Source of the DNA: Collybiopsis luxurians FD-317 M1
Taxonomy: Eukaryota; Basidiomycota; Agaricomycetes; Agaricales; Omphalotaceae
Length of the DNA: 64,000 nucleotides
Reading direction: 5' to 3'
Assembly (NCBI GenBank): GCA_000827265.1
Contig: KN834796.1
Coordinates: 62,001 to 126,000, forward strand
Within the stretch, counting starts at the first letter, position 1; each line of letters starts with the position of its first letter. Positions 24,600 to 34,790 of this stretch are shown here, piece by piece. The notes below the pieces were generated by a model that saw only the letters and a program-made list of their open reading frames with translations, did no database searches and was not told where the DNA came from. A program made the position numbers and the translations under genes.

Positions 24600-25180
24600 G
24601 AGATGAGCGGTGATTCCCAACCAATACTTACAGCGGGGACCTTACCTAGGATCAATTCAAACTTTCACTCGCCTAGAACTACCAAGTCGCGCAATCCTCA
24701 CCCCTTCCTCACTTTTACACTCCTCTCAGCTCGTTGAGTCTTCGTTGTTCAAATACTTACCGCATACCGATTCACTTCAGATACGCAGGTGATTCCTAAC
24801 GAAGAAGTAAACACATATTAGCCATGTCACCTCAATAAACCTCAAACAAGACTTCGGTCGAGTCCCCTTTGCGAGAATCAATGAAAATCTTAAAATAGTT
24901 ACCTCGCACAGATTCACTGTATATTCGTACGCGTTTCGATAGACGAGCGGTTTGGACGGGTAAGCGCATGTTAGCCAAATCATCTCAAGAAAACTCAATA
25001 GAGGTCAAACCTGGTCAAGTCGAGACACGAAGTAGATTCAGAACTCCCCAGTATAATTAAGAATCGTATCTCCTTACAATGTACTGATTGACTAGATACG
25101 TACTCGTTTCGGTGAATGGGCGGTGATCCTAACGGGTAGGCGGATGTCTAGCGTAACGTCAAGTCGGACTCGGAATTGCA
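24600..25180 (+). repeat. Degenerate tandem repeat, about 165-bp period
   Basis: Words like GCGGTGATTCCTAACG, GTAAGCGCATGTTAGCC and CTCAATAAACCTCAA recur near 24,605, 24,778, 24,943 and 25,113, spaced about 165-170 bp. CpG is retained. No coding frame is supported. Confidence 0.55.
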
Positions 25181-25218
25181 TACCCAGTATCTACTCACAC
25201 TCAAACTCGACAGACAGT

Positions 25219-25590
25219 GGGTAGAACTATGCGTCTCGCCGGTGCGTCACGCGTTTTGCGATGCGTATGTGCGTCAATGGATATATTTCAAACACGGTAG
25301 GCTATGCGTCACGTGTTTTGCGGCGCGTATGTGCGTCAATAGATATATTTTTAAAGTCGATTAACTACGATAGGTAGAACTATGCGTCTCGCCGGTGCGC
25401 CACGCGTTTTGCGATGCGTATGTGCGTATGTGCGTCAATAGATATATTTTAAAGTCAATTAACTACGCTAGGTAGAACTATGCGTCTCGCCGATGCGTAT
25501 GTGCGTCAGTAGATATATTTTAAAATCGAGTAGCTACGGCAGGTAGAACTATGCGTCTCGCCGGTGCCTCACACATTCTGCGATGCGTAT
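25219..25590 (+). repeat. Minisatellite of five units (about 71-98 bp)
   Basis: Units start GGTAGAACTATGCGTC at about 25,219, 25,373, 25,471 and 25,542, with a variant start at 25,297. Each continues GCCGGTGCG, ACGCGTTTTGCG, ATGCGTATGTGCGTC and AGATATATTTTAAA with internal deletions. It is unusually rich in CpG (GCG words). A related single unit lies inverted at about 27,440-27,495, next to the truncated secreted-protein fragment. Confidence 0.85.
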
Positions 25591-25599
25591 GTGCGGGCT

Positions 25600-27520
25600 T
25601 ATGTCGCATGTTTGTGGATGGCTATGTCCGAATTGGGACATGGGTCGCACAGCCCTTCTCAATACGATTTCCTGGCATGCCCATCAACTCAAGCCTCAAG
25701 CCTCATGGCAATGCTCGTGCTTCTTCTCTTACTAGTCCTCAATTCTCTTATGAAAGAGTAATAGTAATCTATTTATTTTCTTTTTAATCATTTTTTATGG
25801 CACTTACCACTGTAAAACAGAGTATTTTGAGATTTATAGTGATTCACAAACATTCGCTGGTCGATGAGGAAAGGACGAGATTTGAGTACAGCAAAAGTGT
25901 TTGAAATGAGTAGTACGCTACGCTCAAACCCGCGCAAAAGATGCAGGAGATGAGGTGAGCAAGGTGAATGACATAGTAGAATTGTGTCGCGAGAATGAAT
26001 AAGGGAGTCGATGTCGGGATGGATAGGTAGGGACCTATGCGGTATGGGGATTGTGAGGTGGAGAAGATGGTTGCTGGAAAGTTATCAGGAGCTACAAAGG
26101 GTACAGGTAGATATACTGGATGAGTCTGGCTTCCATTTGAAGAAGATTGATGTGGAAGGAAAAGAGTGATTATGCATTGTGTAGTACGTCGGTGGCGCTG
26201 GGGATGTACATGGCGCGATTTATAGTACTACGGGAAAAGGACAGCGTGTTTGAGTCGTTATATGCGTCGTTCGCATTGAGTGAAGTACAGTACTTGAATA
26301 TTGTAGAATATAACTGGTTTATGAGCCAATGTGATCGACTGCTTGCTCGCAAATGTTACAACACTGTTTACCTGCTTACTCATATAGCATCTTGTTCGCT
26401 CTAGCATATCTTCCTGCATAGAGATGGATATTTGCAGTGGACCTGGTTTGAGGACAGTGCAGTAGTTTGAGGAGAGGGGGAGCGTTGTTTGGACATTCAT
26501 GACAAATGGGAAATGAATCTGAGACAAGGAAATCAGCAACAAAAAAAAGAGCAAAAGTATTGTAAAGCTCACTAGCCACTAGTCACTAGTCACCAGCTAT
26601 CAGCACCTTACTATATTGAGTTCTTGAGCCACATTCCATGTATCTATCCCCACCGAAATTTCCTTCAGTCGATTTTCTTCAGTTTTCCTTGCCAGGCCTT
26701 CTTGCAGTTGTAAGGAGATCGAGTACGTTGGATATTGAAGCTTCTGGATTATACAGCCGCAATACTTGTCCAAAATTTGGGTAGAGTAGCGGCAAATTTG
26801 GCTTGTTCCGTTGAATTCATTAGAAAAATATTTTTTCTAGATATAGTAGAAGCTGTTGGGAGCTCATGTCAGGAATATAGAGAAGAGACAGTGAACAACG
26901 AGCTCGCTCTCTTCTTTTCTCTTCTCTTTTCCATCTTTCCTTTTTTGGATTTAATTAATTATTTTTCCACCCCCGTTGCCACCGAGCCCGAATTTAGATG
27001 CTTAAGAATCCTGAAATCCCAAGTCCTACGTATGTCCCTTACACGGGTTAGGCTTTTTCAAGATAACGCCATTTTTGCGTGACTTTCAGTAGCGTTTACC
27101 CCTCCTCTCATGCGCTGCTGAGCAGCCCAAACACCGTTTCCGCCGCGCTAAAAATAGCTCGGATAGAAATCCCGATTTGGATTATTTCGACAGTATCCGT
27201 GCCGAGCGCCCAGATAGCGATCCGAATCCGGAATTATTTTTGTTTGCTCAGCGCTCACGTGCTCCATTTCTCAGCCTCCAGGGCGTTGCCGCGACGCATT
27301 CAGTCCTTGTAGTCCCTCTGTTCTCGATGCTGCTTTCAACAAAAACAGAAAGTCTTGAGAATGATTGTACTAAGTATTTCTTATGTTCATCGTTGCCTAT
27401 ACACACCTTGATTTGACGCTGACATATCCCGGCATGATGCATACGCATATGCACACCAAAATGCGTGACGCACTACCTTGACGCATAATTCTACAGTCCG
27501 CTCGACATACGGGACTGGTA
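25600..27520. other. Intergenic, no supported gene
   Basis: Short frames at 26,147-26,404 and 26,735-27,082 lack recognisable domains and plausible splice partners. There is a small run of ACTAGTCACTAGTCACCAG near 26,580. CpG content is normal, so the emptiness is not due to repeat decay. The inverted minisatellite unit is at about 27,440-27,495. Confidence 0.4.
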
Positions 27521-27521
27521 A

Positions 27522-27611
27522 CCAAGCCGAATTAACCCCTCTTGTAATCCTCACTCTTCCCTCAGAACTTATCGCTTGCATGTATCCCTCCTCACTCCCA
27601 TCCCTCCTCAT
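27522..27611 (-). pseudogene. C-terminal fragment of a third secreted-protein paralogue
   Basis: The 30 codons reading MRRDGSEEGYMQAISSEGR and then VRITRGVNSAW match the C-terminus of the intact neighbour (KMKKDGSAGE... and VKITRGFGSDEAW). The paralogue's upstream body is absent and the reading frame runs on into inverted minisatellite sequence. It is a truncated tandem copy, which shows the cluster once had at least three members. Confidence 0.75.
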
Positions 27612-27735
27612 CTAAACTCTGCACACTACGACCCATTCAAACGAATCAAACACTCTGCATCACCCTTACCATTCACATGAGGTATACCCTGAAACTGGGG
27701 TTCATTCGACTTCCATACCTACTATCTACCTAAGA

Positions 27736-28331
27736 CTACCAAGCCTCATCCGAGCCAAACCCTCTCGTAATCTTCACCCCTCCCTCAGCCCCATACTCAT
27801 CACTCCCATGAATCTCCCCCGCACTCCCATCCTTCTTCATCTTCACATGACACCAATCCCCCTCCCCACACCTCGACTGCCCATTCGCCCCCTTCAAATG
27901 CACCACAAACTCCACCTCCCCCTGCTCATCCACATGAGGCGTCCCTTCATACTTGGGCATATTCAGTTGCGCCCTGGTGCCTTTGGACCCGAATTGGAAG
28001 AAGTTTTGGGATTTGGATCGGAGGAAGAGTTGGACGGCGTTGCGGAGTTTGCCGACGTCGGAGGCGGGGATGGGGGTGAGGCCTATGTCGGCCGGGGAGT
28101 GGAATTCGAAGTTGACTTCGGGGTGGATTTGAAGGGTGGCGCGGACGTGGATGTTGTTAGGATGATTCTGAGCGTCGTTGGTCTGCGGATACGTAGTTGG
28201 CATGGTGGGTACTTTTATGAGGAAGAAGGGAGGGAGAGGTGAGGAATTCAGATACTTACGGAGAAAGGGACTGCGTATGCGATAGAGACGAGATTAAAGA
28301 TAAAGAGAGCGCAGAGGGTATTGAAACGCAT
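27736..28331 (-). CDS. Small secreted protein A of a tandem family (unknown function)
   Basis: Exons 28,331-28,260 and 28,182-27,736 join phase 0 across a GTAAGT..CAG intron (77 bp), giving about 172 residues. Exon 1 encodes exactly a signal peptide (MRFNTLCALFIFNLVSIAYA, then VPFS). The mature part has HVRATLQIHPEVNFEF, a KLRNAVQLFLRSKSQNFFQ helix, then VEFVVHLKGANGQSRCGEGD and VKMKKDGSAGE. It ends VKITRGFGSDEAW. No known domain is recognised. It is paralogous to the next gene over the same blocks and to the 27.5-kb fragment. A TATA box (minus strand TATAAAAAGG, 28,424-28,433) lies about 95 bp upstream. A candidate secreted effector or wall protein, which is inference only. Confidence 0.75.
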
Positions 28332-28423
28332 GATAGACTAGGGGTTTCGAGGTGGCGGATTTTTCTTCCAGAGAATTGTGTACTGACCAGCAGATGAGGA
28401 AACCATGTTGAGATAAAAACTCC

Positions 28424-28433
28424 CCTTTTTATA
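28424..28433 (-). promoter_or_regulatory. TATA box of secreted protein A
   Basis: TATAAAAAGG on the minus strand, about 95 bp before the start codon. The equivalent site in the decayed copy at 12.6 kb is lost. Between box and start lies the stretch TTTTTCTTCCAGAGAA (as written on plus), which is also present upstream of gene B. Confidence 0.55.
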
Positions 28434-28704
28434 CCCTCGCAAGATTGACGCGGCTGTTCGTGACCGACCAGCGGATCAAACGCGACCCCACCCCTTCGTG
28501 CGCCGCGCAAAAATTGCGTCTGGTAGACTGGTATCATGAATCATGCATGTATTTTGTACGGACTTGTCCCAAAGTTTCAAATACATATCGTAAATATATA
28601 TTTCTTCTTCTACAAACCCACTCCGAGTTTGCTGCGAATGTCCCGTCTTGACCCCTCACACCATGCTCCCCCCGCTCACCCGGACCCAAACCCAGCACAA
28701 GTCC

Positions 28705-29643
28705 TCAAACAATCTTCTCCCCCTTCACACTCCCACTCTTATCACTCGCCCAAACCTCCCCCTCCCTCCCGTCCCTCCTCATCCTCACAAAACAATAATT
28801 CCTCTTCCCGCACCTCGACCTCCCCTTCGCGCCCTTCAGCCTCACTACGAATTCGACGTACCCTTGTGCCATTGCGTCGTCGTCCGGTCCAGGGCCAGGT
28901 TTGTTAGCGTTAGCGTGAGTGTTAGCGTTGGGGTTGGTATTGGTATTGGTATTACCCAAAACGATATGCGGACTCCCAATGAACACCGGATTCCGGCTTA
29001 CAGAAGCCTTGGTTTGGGTATCACCTGGTTTGAAGAATTTGGAGGCGCGGGCTTTGAGGAAGAGTTGGGCTGCGTTGCGGATTTTTCCGTGTTGGGATTG
29101 GGGAGCGGGGACGCTGGGTTGGGATTGGGAGGCGGGGATGTTGGGTTGGGACTGGGATGAGGAGGTGGAGGTGCCTGATGAGGTGGAGGGTTGTTGGCTG
29201 CTGGAGACCGGTTTATCGGTGTCCTTGGCGTCTGCGTTGGCGTTAGCACCAGCACCAGCACTAGCATCAGCGTTAGCGTTAGCAGTAGTACCAGCCCCAG
29301 CCCCAGCCGCCCCAGCAGTCTGAAACTCGAAATTGATCTCCGCAACGATTCGGAGCCTCAAAGAAGGAGGAGCAGGAGGGGCAGGAGCACGAACGTGAAC
29401 ACCCGAGTTGGAGGAACCACCTGCTGCTGCTGCCGCGCCGAAATTCGTCTTATCGATATCTAATTCTTCAGTGGTCTTTCGTGATTCGATCTATCCATGG
29501 TTGCACCAAAACTTATAGTTAAGAAGACTAGGCGATTTTGTGGACTTTGAGATATAGTGGGGACTTACGGAGAAGGGGATCGCGCGGACGAGTGAGATGA
29601 GGGTTAAGGTGAGGAGGGGGTAGAAGAAGGCGGTTAGACGCAT
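28705..29643 (-). CDS. Small secreted protein B, paralogue with Ala/Asn/Gly and Ser/Gln-rich insert
   Basis: Exons 29,643-29,569 and 29,475-28,705 join phase 0 to give about 281 residues. Exon 1 is again a complete signal peptide (MRLTAFFYPLLTLTLISLVRA, then IPFS), with the intron in the same place as in gene A. Shared blocks are GVHVRA, EINFEFQ, KIRNAAQLFLKARASKFF, YVEFVVRLKGAKGRSRCG and VRMRRDGREGE. Between them it carries a low-complexity stretch (alternating Ala/Asn/Gly, then Ser/Gln/Pro repeats), built from short tandem DNA repeats. A second tract of N-T/N-A repeats lies later. Function is unknown. The tandem arrangement, shared intron and shared 5' UTR words show it arose by local duplication. 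Confidence 0.72.
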
Positions 29644-29802
29644 TTTTTTTCGGGTGGGGTGGGATATTGAAAGAGGAAGAAGGATACGAAATGAGGAATG
29701 AAGATTATGAACCGAGGAATTTTTCTTCCAGAGAAAAATTACCGACTACTACTGACCAGCAGCAGATAAGAGTACTAATCTACGTTTAGGACAAAGGATT
29801 AC

Positions 29803-29811
29803 CTTATATAT
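29803..29811 (-). promoter_or_regulatory. TATA box of secreted protein B
   Basis: TATATAAGG on the minus strand, about 160 bp upstream of the start codon. The intervening leader holds TTTTTCTTCCAGAGAAA and ACTGACCAGCAG, matching the leader of gene A. Confidence 0.45.
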
Positions 29812-29962
29812 GATAGAGGCGGGTGGCTGCGCGAGCGGTCGGGTGAAATGAAACTCCCTCTCGTCACGGAAAGGGAAATCAATTTTTTTTTCCGATTGCC
29901 CTGCATCGATTACGCAACCGAAAAATGTGTTGTACACCTCGATGTACACACTCTAACCCTAA

Positions 29963-31098
29963 TTACGCCTTCCCTCTCTCTTTATCCAACCTCCCCAAAA
30001 GCACGCCCGTACACACCTCCAAACTCTTCACCTCTTCTACCGTCGGATCCGCATTACCTGCCCATCGTATTCGTAGGTTAGGGTCAACAAGGTAGACGTA
30101 TCCCACGCGGTCGTTGTTGTACCCGAGGGCGTCGCGGATGTATTCAAAGTGGGCGTTTTGGTTGCCTGTGGGGGAAGAGCCTATAGGAGAGGAGAGCGTT
30201 AGTGGATCGAGGTTACGGGGAGCAAAAGATACGAGCATAGGTATGAGTAGTGCGAGAGGAAGATGAGTTATACGACGCCACGCTACTTACCGCTGCTAAC
30301 TAAATACCGCTCATGTTCCTCCTCGGGGATGGTCTTCCTCAGTCCGCTGAGGAAGGGTAGCCAGTTTGAGAAGAGTAAAGATTTTAGAGGGTTTAGTTGG
30401 AGGTTGATTTGGATGTGTTGAAGGAGGGGGTTGGGTTGTCGATGGGGATATGAGGGGTTGTGGTGGTGGGGGAGGGGAGAGTAGCGGGATAGTGTCGGGG
30501 AGACGAAGGCTTGGGTTTGGATCTGTGGGTCGAGTTAGTAGGAAGGTAGGACGGGTGAAGGGGGAGTACCAACCTCTGATATTTTAGTACTGAGAATAGA
30601 AAGCAGCGTTACTTTACCTAAACACAGAGTAGTGGTATGCTTTTCGCTCCCGTCCAAGAGAGACTTTCCCGCAATATCTGGGAGGTAAAGGGATCTCTAT
30701 GGTCTGTCAGCGGGTACTTTAGCAGGGGAAAAGTGACTCACATCCTCCCTAATCAACACTTTTGGCGCAATCCACGACTTTCCACCGTGTCGTCGTGTCG
30801 CGTTCAGGTCGTGAAAGTACCCTTTGGTCACCGCTTCTTTCACCAGATGTTGCCTCTGCTCTCTAATAGCATCATCGTTCGTCAGCACATCTTTTAATCT
30901 CTCCATCTTGGTTTGGTGTTTCGTTGAAGGTTTTTCGCGGACGCCGAGCGGGCGGGAGAGAGGTCGAAGGTCGTTGGGGTCAGCGTTAGCTGACGAGTCG
31001 GTCGACGACGACGATGAAGTCCATCTATGCCCGTAAGTCTCAGAAAATCTAGGTACACCTCTGGTACACTGAGCAAATATCGTCCTGGCCGCAGCCAT
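29963..31098 (-). CDS. ATP10: Mitochondrial ATPase complex assembly factor ATP10
   Basis: Four exons (31,098-30,742; 30,696-30,574; 30,522-30,291; 30,165-29,963) splice in frame to about 304 residues. The N-terminus (MAAARTIFAQCTRG) looks like a mitochondrial targeting sequence. Family marks are KGYFHDLNATRRHGGKSWIA with VLIRED at the exon 1 end, SLYLPDIAGKSLLDGSEKHT, TTTLCLGKVTLLSILSTKIS, and C-terminal DRVGYVYLVDPNLRIRWAG and VCTGVLLGRL. ATP10 is an inner-membrane chaperone-like factor needed to assemble the Fo sector (subunit 6) of ATP synthase. The gene is intact and CpG-normal, divergent from H2A with 295 bp between start codons. Introns are 45, 51 and 125 bp. Confidence 0.95.
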
Positions 31099-31169
31099 AG
31101 GTAGTGGTGGTCGGAATCAAGCAATGCCGGAATTCCGGGCCGATCCGGTATTTGCCGGTGTTTTTCGGA

Positions 31170-31284
31170 CCAATCAACGAATTACGACGCGTCGCGCGTC
31201 CCATTGTTTCACGTGACTTTCCCATTTCGTTTACTCCTCCAAATTTAAGCTCACGTGCATATCCAGGGTTCTCAGGTATATAAG
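31170..31284 (+). promoter_or_regulatory. H2A promoter elements (CCAAT and TATA)
   Basis: CCAAT at 31,170-31,174 and TATATAAG at 31,277-31,284, the latter about 110 bp before the H2A start. They lie in the 295-bp divergent region shared with ATP10. A long CT-rich stretch follows the TATA box up to the start codon, as is common for highly expressed fungal genes. Confidence 0.6.
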
Positions 31285-31393
31285 CGCGAGGTTTCTCCTT
31301 AATTCCCTCTCTAACTACAACCTCCATCACTCAACTCAATCTTCGCCTTTTGCGCTACTTTCAACTTTAACTACTCTCTCAAATCTCTTTGAT

Positions 31394-31973
<580 letters not shown>

Positions 31974-32267
31974 ACGCTTACCCTTCCTATTTGCGATGGG
32001 TAGCTTTGGGTTGTTGTATTTTATTCTTTTTCGATATGTATCCCGTCCTGTATCTCGCTGTACTCTATTTTTTTTTTCTGTCTTTTAGCGTTGCTTTAAT
32101 AAAAGCGCAGAATTAAAAGCCAATTTCTTTGGGGTGAATGAGTGGATGACTTCCCGTAAGGATTATTTGTCTAAAATCCTGCAATTAATCGATTCGGAAT
32201 GCTCGGGTAGTGCTCCGAGTGCCTGGATAAGGCTGGTATTTCAAATTTGAGAGGCGTCGTAAACTTT

Positions 32268-32303
32268 AAATCTACGAAGGGGTAGAGACCCCTTCGTAGA
32301 TTT
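32268..32303. repeat. Perfect 16-bp hairpin in Harbinger subterminal DNA
   Basis: AAATCTACGAAGGGGT, then loop AGAG, then the exact complement. It is 124 bp inside the left end of the element. It could be a transposase-binding or replication-stalling structure, or a relic of a tiny palindromic insertion. It is about 300 bp past H2A, too far for a histone 3' stem-loop, and fungi polyadenylate histone mRNA. Confidence 0.8.
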
Positions 32304-32613
32304 ATTTTCAAATTGTAATGACAGTTCCTAGTCCATTTTTGGGTATCTCAATGACAGCTGCACATGTAACAGAATTGCAACCATCATCGAGGAGTGTCTG
32401 GGGCTCAGCGGTAGGCAAAAGCAGGTCTGCTCGGAGAAGAAGATATGCTCGAAGTGTAAGTGTTATGCTCGTAGAATGGCCACTTTTTCAAAGAGGTTCA
32501 CTCGGGAATGGAGAGGGTGTGTGTATAAAAATCATAGATACTTGAAATTCTACTCAACATTTCGCTGCACAATTTGTCGCATTGAAAAGTCTAGCTGCAT
32601 CTCTTTCGCTGCA

Positions 32614-34755
32614 ATGTCTGAACGAAATATGAATATGCATAATCCTCCAATGGAAAGTGGTCAAGTGCAGGCCAATCACACCAGCGCAAGTGGCCAACTG
32701 CTTTCGTTGCCAGGATATCAATCTGGTCCTGGCCACGCCATGTACCCCCACCCTCCTGGACTTCCTTATCCACCAGCCCATCAACGAGCAGCTGCAAGTC
32801 AGGATACTCCTCTGTACCCTCCAGGCCTTCCTCACCCTCCGGGTCTTCCTCACCCTCTGGGTCTTCCTTGCCCTCTGGGTCTTCCTCACCCTCCAGGTCT
32901 TTCTCATCCTCCAGGCCTTCCGCTCCCTCCTTTGACCCAGCTTCACAATAAGGGAAGGGAGCCTGTTGCGCAACAATATCATGCTGTGAGTATAATACTT
33001 TTTGTTTCATAATTATACAGTGCTCACCTCTTTTCGCTCATCCCTGCCAGGTGGCACCTGCTGCAAGATTTTTACCAAACAGGTCTGAGCTCCGGCAACA
33101 AGGACCCCTCCTTCCTGATGATTTTGGGGCTCCATTCCCACAAAATATCGCAGCCACTCCATATAAGCCACCTCCTGATCCACGTGCACTTACGCCTGAA
33201 GGACAGTTTCCTACTCCACTGCAGGTACTTGAAACCACGAAATCTAAGAGGAAGGAGGGACAAGTGAGTGCAAGAACAGGAGAAGGAAAAGAGAAGGTGA
33301 AGAGAGGGAAGAAATGTGAAAGGAAGAGTAGCGAGGGAGACTCTGGAGAGAGTGACAGCGAAAAGCCTGTGAAGAAGAAAATGGGACGAACCAAAGGATC
33401 CTTGGCCTATTCGCTTGAGGAGTGCCAAAAACTTGTCAACTTGGTAACAAAGATAGCGCCAATTGGTATGAATGGATGGAAAAAGGTCAATGACAATTTT
33501 AACAAGTGGGCAAGGGCACAGAAGTATCCTGAGCGAGAGAGGCAGCCTTTGAAAGCGAAATATGATCAGGTAAATCCTTTGAGAAGCACTTTTTGAGAAG
33601 CACTTACCACAACTCCAGCTTGTTGAAACTGCAAAAGTCAAACTGACTGGTGATGGTGAATGACAACAGATGTATTTTGACACTTTGGAAGCAGATGATG
33701 CAATAAATGCAAGGGCTGCAGTAGGTGAGGTTCAAGATGAGCTGGAATTTTGGTCTGATAATGAAGAGGAAGTCGAGTTTGTTGAGCTTAAAGGAAAAGG
33801 GAAGACGAAGGAAAAGAAAAAGGAAAAGGACCAGGACAATGGAAACAAGAAGGAGCAGGGTACGGTTCTCACGAAGGCATATAAAACTGAAGCGCCTTTA
33901 CGTCCACTACCTCAGAAAAATCAGGCGACAAATCTTCTCAATCAAATCAGCGCTCACCTTGATCCAGCAGCTCAGCAGAGACGTGATGATGAATGAGCTG
34001 GCCAGAACTTCCAGCTTGTATATCTTCAGCTCCTCCAGAGCCAGCTTCAGGATGAGCAAAGGCGTCAAGAACAAGCTGAAGCACGAGTGCATGAGATGGA
34101 ACTACAGCTAGTTCACCTCAAATCTCAACGCCAAAGACATTACTCAAGCTCCCGCTCCCGATCGCCCTCCCATTCCTATTCATATAGCCATCACCATTGC
34201 CACCATAATCGCTCCCGATCTCATCACTCCTGGTCTCATTCTTGTCGCTTCCAGTCTTATTCTCATCGCTCCCGGTCTCGTTCTCATCATTCCCAGTCTC
34301 GTTCTCATCACTCCCAGTCTCGTTCTCACCCAGACTCACATCATCGCTACCCTTCGCGTAGCCGCAACAAAGATCCGTATTCACGCAGTGGTACCCCCAT
34401 TTCCTGGCCATCTACTCCTCCCCCCAAAACTATCTCTTATCCAAGCCCCTCTGGAGCACTGGAGCATTCCTCTCCTACATTCGCAGACTCAGGTAGCAAT
34501 GAGTCTATACTCCCTTCAAGTTCTCCTGCTCTTGCTCCCCCCACTGTTGCTACCAAGTCTGATAATGGTGGAGTCGTCGCTTCATCCTCGAAATTAAATT
34601 TGGAGAACCTTGCTTCAGTTGCTGCGCATCTCCCTCAGCTTGGTCCCATGGATGTGGTCAGTATTCGTCATGATCAAGAACCAGGTTACTTCAATGTTAC
34701 TTTGGTATCTCCCTCAAAGAAGTTACACTTGTTGAGGAACAGTGATAATAAATGA
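32614..34755 (+). pseudogene. Myb/SANT-like protein of the Harbinger element
   Basis: Exons 32,614-32,985, 33,051-33,569 and 33,619-34,755 stay in frame. Parts in order: a Pro/Gly/Leu tandem repeat (PPGLPHPPGLPHP, about residues 55-105), and a basic K-rich stretch. A Myb/SANT-like domain resembling DUF6818 follows (SLAYSLEECQKLVNLVTKIA, then GMNGWKKVNDNFNKWA). Then come an acidic region, a coiled coil (about 34,025-34,130) and a long Arg/Ser/His repeat (about 34,150-34,380). In Harbinger elements such a protein helps the transposase bind DNA and enter the nucleus. Two in-frame TGA codons (33,661 and 33,994) interrupt an otherwise open exon 3, consistent with CGA to TGA. A TATA box (TATAAAA, 32,524-32,530) lies 90 bp upstream. 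Confidence 0.75.
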
Positions 34756-34790
34756 GTATTTGTTTGAAGTTGATTTTACATACTATATAT

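Noticed and set aside
25219..25590. CRISPR-like array of direct repeats
   Set aside because: Units are 71-98 bp without constant repeat and unique spacer structure, in a fungal genome. It is a minisatellite.
26147..27082. Possible genes at 26,147-26,404 and 26,735-27,082
   Set aside because: No domains, no start or splice context, and amino-acid composition like random DNA.
28648..29323. Plus-strand frames opposite secreted protein B (170 and 134 codons)
   Set aside because: Low-complexity reflections of the Ala/Asn/Gly and Ser/Gln repeats. The minus-strand gene has signal peptide, intron and paralogue.
29951..29965. Telomere-like CTAACCCTAA
   Set aside because: It occurs once only, inside the 3' region between two genes. 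Not an array.
32554..33683. Long antisense frames over the Myb-like gene (142, 139 and 203 codons)
   Set aside because: They mirror the Pro-rich and Lys-rich coding repeats of the plus-strand gene, have no domain and cross its splice sites.
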